Notes under the pieces: generated by a model
Told to the model about the DNA's origin: nothing
What the model saw: the letters and a program-made list of their open reading frames with translations, nothing else
Database searches by the model: none
Assembly (NCBI RefSeq): GCF_000158915.1
Contig: NZ_GG657754.1
Location: 4,957,826 to 4,989,883 of the forward strand
Length of the DNA: 32,058 nt
Source: Streptomyces himastatinicus ATCC 53653
Lineage (GTDB): Bacteria; Actinomycetota; Actinomycetes; Streptomycetales; Streptomycetaceae
Reading direction: 5' to 3'
Translations under genes and position numbers: made by a program
Shown here: one piece after another, positions 1 through 5,441 of the stretch
Position numbering within the stretch: the stretch's first letter is position 1
Layout: each line of letters opens with the position of its first letter

Positions 1-282
1 GTCGTCGTGGACGAGCGACCCGGCGTGGAGGTACTCCACGCCGAGCGCGGCGGGCAGGCTCTCCTCGTAGCCGCCGCCGACGGCCCGGGCGGACTCCACG
101 AGCAGCAGCGGGCGCAGCAGTTTGCCCGCGGGCAGCAGGGCGTAGCGGGATATCCGGTGGACGCGCTCACCGTCGGACGGCCAGCGGGATTCGAGGTCGC
201 GCAGCAGGCGGGCGAGGGTGGGATGGGCGGCGGAGAGCGGATCCGCGGGGGCGGTCACCGTGGTGTGCGGGGCGGCGCTCAC
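1..282 (-). CDS. Polyprenyl synthetase (trans-isoprenyl diphosphate synthase), N-terminal part
   Basis: The first 94 codons of an isoprenyl diphosphate synthase, cut by the window edge. Family members condense isopentenyl diphosphate with an allylic diphosphate to make C10-C20 or longer prenyl diphosphates. Visible family signatures are KLLRPLLLVESA (about residues 54-65) and LGVEYLHAGSLVHDD (about 80-94). The last two residues begin the first Asp-rich, magnesium-binding motif, so the active-site core lies outside the window. The GTG start at 282 overlaps the stop of the upstream aminotransferase (GTGA), implying translational coupling. Chain length and product cannot be judged from this fragment. 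A role in specialised terpenoid metabolism is inferred only from the coupling to a stand-alone aminotransferase and a nearby LysR regulator. Confidence 0.88.
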   Translation of the reverse strand, partial: MSAAPHTTVTAPADPLSAAHPTLARLLRDLESRWPSDGERVHRISRYALLPAGKLLRPLLLVESARAVGGGYEESLPAALGVEYLHAGSLVHDD

Positions 283-1370
283 GGCGCCTCCTCGCCGGCC
301 GGGGCCGCCCCTCCGGTGTGCCCGTCCGCGTCGCGCAGCTTGGCGGCCAGCAGCGCGAACGCGTCGTTCGCGGCGGCCTCGGCGATGGTCACCCGTACGC
401 CCTCGCCGGGCTTGCCGCACACCAGCACGCCATGGTCCGCGCAGAACTGGGTGAAGCGCTCGACGCCGGACGTCATCGGCAGCCACAGGAAGTTGGCCTG
501 GCTGGGCGTCACCTGCCAGCCCTGTTCGGTGAGGACGCCGTACAGCCGCTCCCGCTCGCGGGCAGTCTCCTCGCACTGGCGGCGGATCGCGGCGGACTCG
601 GCGAGCGCAGCGACCGCAGCGGCCTGGGCGGCCGCGCTGACCCGGTAGAAGGTGAGGGCGCCGCGCAGCGGCGCGAGGGTGCGCTCGTGCCCGACGAGGT
701 AGCCGACGCGCAGGCTGAGCAGGCCGTACGACTTGGAGAAGGTGCGCACCACGCACACCCGCTCGTCCTCCCGGTACAGGTCGAGGCCGTGGGCGACGGC
801 GGCGGCGTCCGTATCGGCGAAGTCGATGTACGCCTCGTCGAGCACCACGGTGACGTGGGAGGGCAGCAGATCGAGGAAGCGCCGCAGCGCCGCCTCGCCG
901 ACGGCGGTACCGGTGGGGTTGTTGGGGTTGCAGACGATGACCAGGCGCGTCTGCTCGGTGACGGCGGCCGCCATCGCCTCCAGGTCGTGGGTCTCCTCGC
1001 GCAGCGGCACCCGCACGGTGGTGGAGGCGGCGTTGGCCGCCATCATCGGGTACGCCTCCCAGGACGGCCAGGCGTGCACGGTGTGGGTGTCCGGTCCGGT
1101 GAAGCCGGAGAACAGCAGCTGGAGCAGCGCGCCGGAGCCTGGGCCGACGGCGACGTCCCCGGGCGGCACCCCCAGATGCTCGCCGATGGTCCCGGACAGC
1201 CCGAACCCCAGCGCGTCCAGGGTGCGATGGGCTTCGGCGGCGGTTTCCGAGACGGCCCGCAAGACGGAGGGAAGGGGTGGATGGGAGGTCTCGTTCAGCG
1301 ACATCTGATGCTGTACGGCACCCTGGGCGAGCACCGGTTGCATTCTGTTCCAGCCGTCTTTGTCAGACAT
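279..1370 (-). CDS. HisC-like class I/II PLP-dependent aminotransferase
   Basis: A 363-residue fold-type I aminotransferase resembling histidinol-phosphate aminotransferase. Visible motifs are CNPNNPTGT (substrate and PLP contacts), VVLDEAYIDF (the Asp that binds the PLP ring nitrogen) and TFSKSYGLLSLRVGY, which holds the Schiff-base lysine; a C-terminal Arg in GEGVRVTI would bind carboxylate. The start is taken as ATG 1370, preceded by GGAATGG; TTG 1382 is a weaker alternative. It is not in a histidine operon. Its stop overlaps the GTG of a polyprenyl synthetase gene, and a LysR gene is divergent, so it more likely supplies an amino or keto acid to a dedicated pathway than to histidine synthesis. 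The substrate cannot be read from sequence. Confidence 0.85.
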   Translation of the reverse strand: MSDKDGWNRMQPVLAQGAVQHQMSLNETSHPPLPSVLRAVSETAAEAHRTLDALGFGLSGTIGEHLGVPPGDVAVGPGSGALLQLLFSGFTGPDTHTVHAWPSWEAYPMMAANAASTTVRVPLREETHDLEAMAAAVTEQTRLVIVCNPNNPTGTAVGEAALRRFLDLLPSHVTVVLDEAYIDFADTDAAAVAHGLDLYREDERVCVVRTFSKSYGLLSLRVGYLVGHERTLAPLRGALTFYRVSAAAQAAAVAALAESAAIRRQCEETARERERLYGVLTEQGWQVTPSQANFLWLPMTSGVERFTQFCADHGVLVCGKPGEGVRVTIAEAAANDAFALLAAKLRDADGHTGGAAPAGEEAP

Positions 1371-1713
1371 GTTCCATTCCAATCCGCGGAAATTCTAGGG
1401 AAATCCCGCAAGGTTTGGATCGGCAGCGCACCGAATGATGGGGGTGGTCGGTGGTGGAGGCGGCGGCGAATACGAAAATAAGCTCGGCGGGCCCGGCGCA
1501 CCCGAATCGCGGGGCGAGCCCGCGCACTCCTGGTCGGAACGGGAGGTGAACGCCACAACGCGCCGTCGTGCGCGGACCGTTCGGCAGTCGCGGCTATCGA
1601 ACCGGTAGACCAGCGGCCGTCACCGGGCCGCCTCCTTGAGTGTGGAGGGCGCCGGGACCATACGTCCAATAAGGATCTTCCCGGCATGCATAAACACCTT
1701 TTACAGTGTTCAT
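1371..1713. promoter_or_regulatory. Divergent promoter region between the aminotransferase and LysR genes
   Basis: This 343-bp stretch has no convincing gene. It separates the minus-strand aminotransferase operon from the plus-strand LysR gene, the usual arrangement for a LysR regulator controlling its divergent neighbour. It is less GC-rich near both ends (AATTCTAGGG near 1391; CATACGTCCAATAAGG near 1660). The clearest site is the inverted repeat at its right end, listed separately. Confidence 0.6.
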
Positions 1714-1714
1714 G
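1689..1714. promoter_or_regulatory. Inverted repeat overlapping the LysR start, candidate LysR operator
   Basis: The arms CATAAACAC (1689-1697) and GTGTTCATG (1706-1714) pair at 8 of 9 positions across an 8-nt spacer. The element ends on the first base of the proposed GTG start of the LysR gene. It contains a T-N11-A type dyad of the sort LysR proteins recognise. Autoregulation is an inference from the position. Confidence 0.45.
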
Positions 1715-2700
1715 TGCTCGACATCCATCAGTTAGCGGTCATAGCAGGCGTGGCGCGCGCGGGTTCCTACACCGCCGCCGCCGAATTACTGGGTTACACC
1801 CAGCCCGCCGTCAGTTACCGCATGCGCTCGCTGGAACGCACCATCGGCGTCCAGCTCGCGGTCCGGTCGGGCCGCGGGGTGCGGCTCACCCCGGCGGGCC
1901 ACCGGCTGGCCCAGCACGCCGAGGTGGTGCTGTCCGCGCTGGGGGCCGTCGAGGACGAGTTCCGTACGTACGCCGCCCACGCACGCGGCATGGTGCGGGT
2001 GTCGGCGATCCACAGCGCCTGCGCCTCGCTGCTGCCCGGCGCGGTGGCCCGGCTGCGGTCCGCCCGGCCCGATGTACAGGTCGTCCTGGAGCGGGCCACC
2101 TCCCCGGACGCCTACCGCGCGCTGCGGGACGGGACGACCGACGTGGCCCTGGTGAGCGTCCGCGACGGAGCCCGCCCGGACGACCCCGGCACGGACGCCG
2201 ACCCCGACCCCGGGGCCGCCGAGGCCGAGGTGGTGGACCTCCCGCTGATCAGCGATCCGCGCTGCGTACTGCTCCCGGTCGACCACCCGCTGGCCGATCT
2301 GCGGACGATCCCCCTCAGCGCGCTGGCCGACGAGTCCTGGGTGCTGGACGAGGACCGCGACGAGTTCACCGCCGCCTGCGCCCGGGCGGGCTTCGAACCA
2401 CGGACCGCCGCCATCACCAACGACCCCGCCACCGCCCACGACCTGGTCGCCCATGGCGTGGGCGCGGCCGTCGCGGAGGGCCTGGCCCTGCCGCCGCGGC
2501 CCGATCCGCGGGTGGTGGCCCGGCCGCTCCGCGGCTGGCCGCCGCGCCGTGTGCACGCCCTGCTCAGGGCGGGTACGACCCGGGCCCCCGCGGTGGAGGC
2601 GCTGCTCACGGCGCTGCGGGAGGCGGTGGATGACCATCGCGCGGCGAACGGGGACCCCGCCCCGTTACGGCTGGCGCGGGCGGCGGAGGCCGCGGGGTGA
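1714..2700 (+). CDS. LysR-family transcriptional regulator
   Basis: A 328-residue LysR-type regulator of normal family length. The N-terminal winged helix-turn-helix spans about residues 1-60 (LDIHQLAVIAGVARAGSYT, then AAAELLGYTQPAVSYRMRSL). A LysR substrate-binding domain follows from about residue 90 to 290. A low-complexity Asp/Pro/Gly segment (near residues 150-168) interrupts that domain and is probably a surface loop. GTG 1714 is chosen because the typical LysR N-terminus begins there; an open frame runs upstream to ATG 1636, but that part looks non-coding. It probably controls the divergent aminotransferase/polyprenyl synthetase operon. A promoter for a tRNA-like RNA begins 23 bp after its stop. 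Confidence 0.9.
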   Translation: MLDIHQLAVIAGVARAGSYTAAAELLGYTQPAVSYRMRSLERTIGVQLAVRSGRGVRLTPAGHRLAQHAEVVLSALGAVEDEFRTYAAHARGMVRVSAIHSACASLLPGAVARLRSARPDVQVVLERATSPDAYRALRDGTTDVALVSVRDGARPDDPGTDADPDPGAAEAEVVDLPLISDPRCVLLPVDHPLADLRTIPLSALADESWVLDEDRDEFTAACARAGFEPRTAAITNDPATAHDLVAHGVGAAVAEGLALPPRPDPRVVARPLRGWPPRRVHALLRAGTTRAPAVEALLTALREAVDDHRAANGDPAPLRLARAAEAAG

Positions 2701-2722
2701 CGGCGGGGGCGCCGGGATGGGG

Positions 2723-2728
2723 TAGAGT
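2723..2728 (+). promoter_or_regulatory. -10 box (TAGAGT) of tRNA-like gene copy 1
   Basis: TAGAGT matches the -10 hexamer seen before several tRNA genes in this window (9442, 23839, 24006). No clear -35 was found. The leader between this box and the cloverleaf contains the hairpin CCGCCCC-GA-GGGGCGG (about 2742-2757), a possible processing signal. Confidence 0.6.
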
Positions 2729-2765
2729 AGATCTTGCAACGCCGCCCCGAGGGGCGGGAGTTGAT

Positions 2766-2837
2766 GCGTCGGTCGTCTAAGGAAAGATGCTCGTCTCCAA
2801 ACGAGAGATGTAGGTGCAAGGCCTGCTCGGCGCTCCA
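2766..2837 (+). tRNA. tRNA-like RNA copy 1, glycine-type acceptor, encoded CCA, 6-nt anticodon loop
   Basis: The sequence folds as a full cloverleaf. The acceptor arms GCGTCGG (2766-2772) and TCGGCGC (2827-2833) pair fully. The D-stem is GTCT/AGAT with loop AAGGAA. The anticodon stem is CTCGT/ACGAG (2790-2794, 2801-2805). The T-stem is GTAGG/CCTGC with the 7-nt loop TGCAAGG (2815-2821). U73 and CCA are encoded (2834-2837). Odd points are the six-base anticodon loop CTCCAA, readable as UCC without U33 or as CCA one base short, a short D-loop, and GUGCA in place of GUUCR in the T-arm. G1-C72, C2-G71, G3-C70 and U73 are bacterial glycine identity features. It is probably not a normal decoding tRNA. 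It could be a pseudo-tRNA, a non-ribosomal aminoacyl donor or a regulatory mimic. Confidence 0.7.
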
Positions 2838-2843
2838 TGAAAG

Positions 2844-2877
2844 ATCCCTCTCCCTGATGCCAGGGGAGGGATTTTTT
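2844..2877 (+). terminator. Rho-independent terminator after tRNA-like copy 1
   Basis: The stem ATCCCTC(T)CCCT / AGGGGAGGGAT, with one bulged T and the loop GATGCC, is followed by six T residues. It lies seven bases after the encoded CCA, so the RNA is a short independent transcript. Confidence 0.85.
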
Positions 2878-2918
2878 GCGTCTGCGCTCCGTGTCCGCGC
2901 GCCGGACGGTGTGTGTGG

Positions 2919-3326
2919 TCAGCGGGACAGGATCGCGTAGATCGTCTTGCCGCGGCCGCGGCTGATGGTCACCTCCCGGGCCAGACGGCGGACCATGTGC
3001 CAGCCGAAGCCGCCGGTGCCGGTATTCAGATCGGGCGGACGGGCCCGGGGCGCCGCCGGGTTCGGGTCGCTGACGGCGACGGTCACCGTGTCGGGACCGG
3101 CGGAGAGTTCGAGCGTGTACCGGCCGCCGCCGTGGCGCAGCGCGTTGGTGACCAGCTCGGACACCACCAGGAGGATGGCGTCGGTCGCGTCGGACTCCGG
3201 GGGCGGAGTGAGCCCCTTGGTGAACGCCTTGGTGACGGCGCGGGCACGGTGAATGCCGCCAGGGCTGTCACCCCGCACCACGGTCGAAGCCGTGGGCCGA
3301 GTGTTGGCGATCTTCGTGCCGTTCAT
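2919..3326 (-). CDS. Small HATPase_c ATP-binding protein (RsbW/SpoIIAB-like anti-sigma family)
   Basis: A 135-residue single-domain GHKL ATPase of the type that acts in Streptomyces as anti-sigma-factor kinase or in related signalling. Visible motifs are the N-box ELVTNALRHGGG (about residues 66-77), the G1 box VSDPNP (about 95-100) and GFGWHMVRRL (about 115-124), which matches the G2/lid region. The start is ATG 3326, with GGGGTG nine bases upstream; the frame is open further upstream but looks non-coding. It stands alone without an adjacent sigma or anti-anti-sigma gene. It is divergent from the MerR-like gene, and both genes sit between the two tRNA-like copies. The partner cannot be named. 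Confidence 0.8.
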   Translation of the reverse strand: MNGTKIANTRPTASTVVRGDSPGGIHRARAVTKAFTKGLTPPPESDATDAILLVVSELVTNALRHGGGRYTLELSAGPDTVTVAVSDPNPAAPRARPPDLNTGTGGFGWHMVRRLAREVTISRGRGKTIYAILSR

Positions 3327-3769
3327 ACGCGTACACCCCAGGTCGGATCGGATATGCCCCTTTGCAGAGGCTCTTGTGCCCGGTCTGCCGCTTCGCACGC
3401 TTGCCTGCCCCGGGAACACCAGATCCTCGATCTTGGACGGTCAGGAAAATCTGCCGTGGCGACTGTAGACATGGGCCGCGCGCCGGAGTTAGATTCCCAG
3501 TCGTAGTCACGGCGCCCGGTGAGGCGCGGAGGACACCTATGACAAGGAGGCGGACAGCATCAGGATCGCCCGGGCGAAGAGTTGAGTCCGCTCGGGTACC
3601 GCACGCCCCGGAAGGGAAGGTGGTCCCCGGTCAGATATCCGCGATCCCCGCACACCTGTCGTCTCAGACGGGTACGCGGACAATGGTGTTGAACCCCTCG
3701 GGGCCCTGGAGCCGATTCGGCGCCAGGGCCCCTCGACGCGCGACCGACGAGATGACGGATGAGGTGTCA
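3327..3769. other. 443-bp divergent intergenic region
   Basis: This region lies between the ATPase (minus) and MerR-like (plus) genes. One plus frame is open throughout and joins the MerR-like gene. A strong Shine-Dalgarno (GGAGG) precedes ATG 3539 in that frame, which would give a 196-residue protein. However, third-position GC in 3539-3769 is much lower than in the neighbouring genes, so I treat it as leader or promoter DNA. The dyad GGGCCCTGG / CCAGGGCCC (3700-3732, approximate) is present. No firm promoter was identified. Confidence 0.5.
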
Positions 3770-4129
3770 GTGGCCGAGGACAAGCAGCACAGCCGGCTCG
3801 ACGATGACGACTACCCCGCGTACACCATGGGCCGTGCCGCCGACCTCCTCGGCACCACACCGGCCTTCCTGCGGACCCTCGGCGAAGCCGGCCTGATCGC
3901 GCCGCTGCGCTCGGAGGGCGGCCACCGCCGCTACTCGCGCCATCAGCTGCGCATCGCCGCCCGCGCCCGCCAGCTCGTCGACCAGGGCACCCCGATCGAC
4001 GCCGCGTGCCGCATCCTCGTCCTGGAAGACCAGCTCGAAGAGGCCCAGCGCGCCAACGACGAACTGCGGCGGGATGCCCCCGCGCCCCGGCGTGACGGGG
4101 ATTGCGCGGCGGGCCCCCGGATGGGGTAA
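3770..4129 (+). CDS. MerR/BldC-like helix-turn-helix regulator
   Basis: A 119-residue protein with a MerR-type winged helix. YTMGRAADLLGTTPAFLRTL is the helix-turn-helix and LRSEGGHRRYSRHQLR the wing, closely matching the GGHRRY wing of BldC in this window. A coiled-coil-like tail follows (LEDQLEEAQRANDELRR). There are no cysteines or effector domain after the coil, so it probably acts as a dimer without a metal or drug ligand. GTG 3770 is preferred because GAGG lies five bases upstream; ATG 3752, GTG 3764 and ATG 3539 are in-frame alternatives. Its stop codon (4127-4129) lies within the -10 box of the second tRNA-like gene. Confidence 0.82.
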   Translation: MAEDKQHSRLDDDDYPAYTMGRAADLLGTTPAFLRTLGEAGLIAPLRSEGGHRRYSRHQLRIAARARQLVDQGTPIDAACRILVLEDQLEEAQRANDELRRDAPAPRRDGDCAAGPRMG

Positions 4130-4132
4130 AGT
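4127..4132 (+). promoter_or_regulatory. -10 box (TAAAGT) of tRNA-like gene copy 2
   Basis: TAAAGT sits where copy 1 has TAGAGT. It overlaps the TAA stop of the MerR-like gene, so read-through transcription from that gene could also feed the tRNA-like RNA. No clear -35 was found. Confidence 0.55.
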
Positions 4133-4169
4133 AGATCTTGCAACGCCGCCCCGAGGGGCGGAAGTTGAT

Positions 4170-4241
4170 GCGTCGGTCGTCTAAGGCAAGATACTCGTCT
4201 CCAAACGAGGGATGTAGGTGCAAGGCCTGCTCGGCGCTCCA
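4170..4241 (+). tRNA. tRNA-like RNA copy 2, glycine-type acceptor, encoded CCA, 6-nt anticodon loop
   Basis: Same cloverleaf as copy 1: acceptor GCGTCGG (4170-4176) with TCGGCGC (4231-4237), U73 and encoded CCA (4238-4241), T-loop TGCAAGG, anticodon loop CTCCAA. It differs from copy 1 at three cloverleaf positions: D-loop A to C, residue 26 G to A, and first variable-loop base A to G. All stem bases are unchanged, as expected if the fold is under selection, although the duplication may simply be recent. The same cautions on decoding apply. Confidence 0.7.
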
Positions 4242-4243
4242 TG

Positions 4244-4280
4244 AAAGATCCCCCTCCTGATGCCAGGAGGGGGATCTTTT
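4244..4280 (+). terminator. Rho-independent terminator after tRNA-like copy 2
   Basis: The stem AAGATCCCCCTCCT / AGGAGGGGGATCTT with loop GATGCC runs into a T run. Its sequence differs from the copy 1 terminator on both arms in a compensating way, so the terminator has been kept as a structure. It may also serve the convergent membrane-protein gene. Confidence 0.85.
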
Positions 4281-4293
4281 GCGTCTGCTGGGC

Positions 4294-5331
4294 TTACGAG
4301 GACGGGGTCGCCCTGCCCGGGCGGCCGCCCGGGTGGCGGTGGCGCCAGGTCCAGAAGACGACGGCGGAGACGAGGGCCCACCCGCCCAGCACCAGGAACG
4401 GGAAGCCGTGCTGGTGCCCGCCGAAGTAGACGGCGGTGTGCTGGGCGTTGACCGAGGCGCCCGGCGGCAGCCAGCGGCCGATGGCGCCGAGCAGGGACGG
4501 GAGCAGCGGCCAGGAGACCGCGCCGCCGGACGACGGGTTGCCGAGGAGGACCATCAGCCCCCAGGTGGGGATGAGCGCCCAGCGTCCGAACAGGACGTTG
4601 AACATGGAGAAGACCATCCCCGCGGTGAACATGGTCAGGGCGAGGATCGCCCAGGACCCGGCGAAGGGGAGGTCCAGGGTGCCGAGCCCCCAGTCGACGA
4701 TCGCGGCGATGACGAAGCCGCCGAGCAGGGCGTACGCGACGGTGAAGGCGATCCGCTCGGCCGGGTTCAGCTCACCCGCGTTGACGCTCAGCTGGACGGC
4801 ACCGAGGAAGCCCATGATCACGGCGGCCAGCGAGATGTAGAAGACCGCCAGACCCCGCGGATCGCCCGGCTGGAGCGGCTTCAGGTCCCGTACGGCGACG
4901 GGCACGCCCACCGCCCGGCCCACCTTCGTACCGGCCGAGGCGAGCACCTGGGCGACGCCGGCGCCCGCGGCTGAGGACAGATCCAGTTCAACGCCGCGGC
5001 CGCGCATCCGCAGGACCCCGAAGACCTGCTGCTCCTCGACGGCCCAGGCGGCACGGGCGTACGAGGGCTCGCGGTGCAGCCGCAGCGAGGCGTCCAGGGC
5101 CTTCTCCATCCCGGCGACGAAGCGCTGCGGCGGGGCGGCGCCCTGCTGGGTGATCACGACGGCGACGGGGATCCGGCGCGGGGTGGGGTTGGCGAAGGCG
5201 TAGGTGTACGAGCCCGCGAAGAGCCCCGCGCCCGTCGAGATGATCAGCGCGATGACCGTGGCCGGGAGGAACGGGCTGTGCTTGAACCGGGCCCATGGGG
5301 ACCGGGCCCCCGGGGAGTCGTCGTCCGCCAT
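4294..5331 (-). CDS. DUF3533/YhgE-Pip-like ABC-2-type membrane protein
   Basis: A 345-residue integral membrane protein. One N-terminal membrane segment (about residues 22-48, VIALIISTGAGLFAGSYTYA) is followed by an extracytoplasmic domain of roughly 120 residues and then five or six membrane segments (from about residue 165 to 330). The stretch NPSSGGAVSWPLLPSLLGAI near residues 265-284 is characteristic of the YhgE/Pip and ABC-2 permease-like families. No ATPase gene is adjacent, so it may not be a classical ABC permease; family members are linked to export or envelope functions. It is divergent from hrpA, and its 3' end faces the terminator of tRNA-like copy 2. The substrate is unknown. 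Confidence 0.75.
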   Translation of the reverse strand: MADDDSPGARSPWARFKHSPFLPATVIALIISTGAGLFAGSYTYAFANPTPRRIPVAVVITQQGAAPPQRFVAGMEKALDASLRLHREPSYARAAWAVEEQQVFGVLRMRGRGVELDLSSAAGAGVAQVLASAGTKVGRAVGVPVAVRDLKPLQPGDPRGLAVFYISLAAVIMGFLGAVQLSVNAGELNPAERIAFTVAYALLGGFVIAAIVDWGLGTLDLPFAGSWAILALTMFTAGMVFSMFNVLFGRWALIPTWGLMVLLGNPSSGGAVSWPLLPSLLGAIGRWLPPGASVNAQHTAVYFGGHQHGFPFLVLGGWALVSAVVFWTWRHRHPGGRPGRATPSS

Positions 5332-5441
5332 GCGCTCACGCTAGAGGGGACACTCCCGGCATATCGCGCGACGTGGCCCGGACAACACCCGGCGGAAATG
5401 GTTCGCCAGTCGTTTTGCCGAGGTGAGATCCTGGGATCCGT

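Larger units (their letters stand above)
2715..2848 (+). repeat. 134-bp duplicated unit, copy 1 (second copy at 4119-4252)
   Basis: Aligned without gaps to 4119-4252 (offset 1404 bp), the two copies differ at only five positions by my count. The unit holds a -10 box, a GC hairpin leader, a complete tRNA-like cloverleaf and the first half of a terminator. Homology stops inside the terminator hairpin, where both copies still form stems with different sequences. Confidence 0.9.
4119..4252 (+). repeat. 134-bp duplicated unit, copy 2
   Basis: Second copy of the unit at 2715-2848. The five differences are in the -10 box (TAAAGT for TAGAGT), the leader next to its hairpin, the D-loop, the base at position 26 and the variable loop. 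None falls in a cloverleaf stem. Confidence 0.9.

Noticed and set aside
2790..2805. Reading the tRNA-like anticodon loop as a standard tRNA-Trp loop (CUCCAAA)
   Set aside because: That seven-base frame leaves the anticodon stem mispaired (C-A at two positions). The only good 5-bp stem gives a six-base loop, and U73 does not fit tryptophan.
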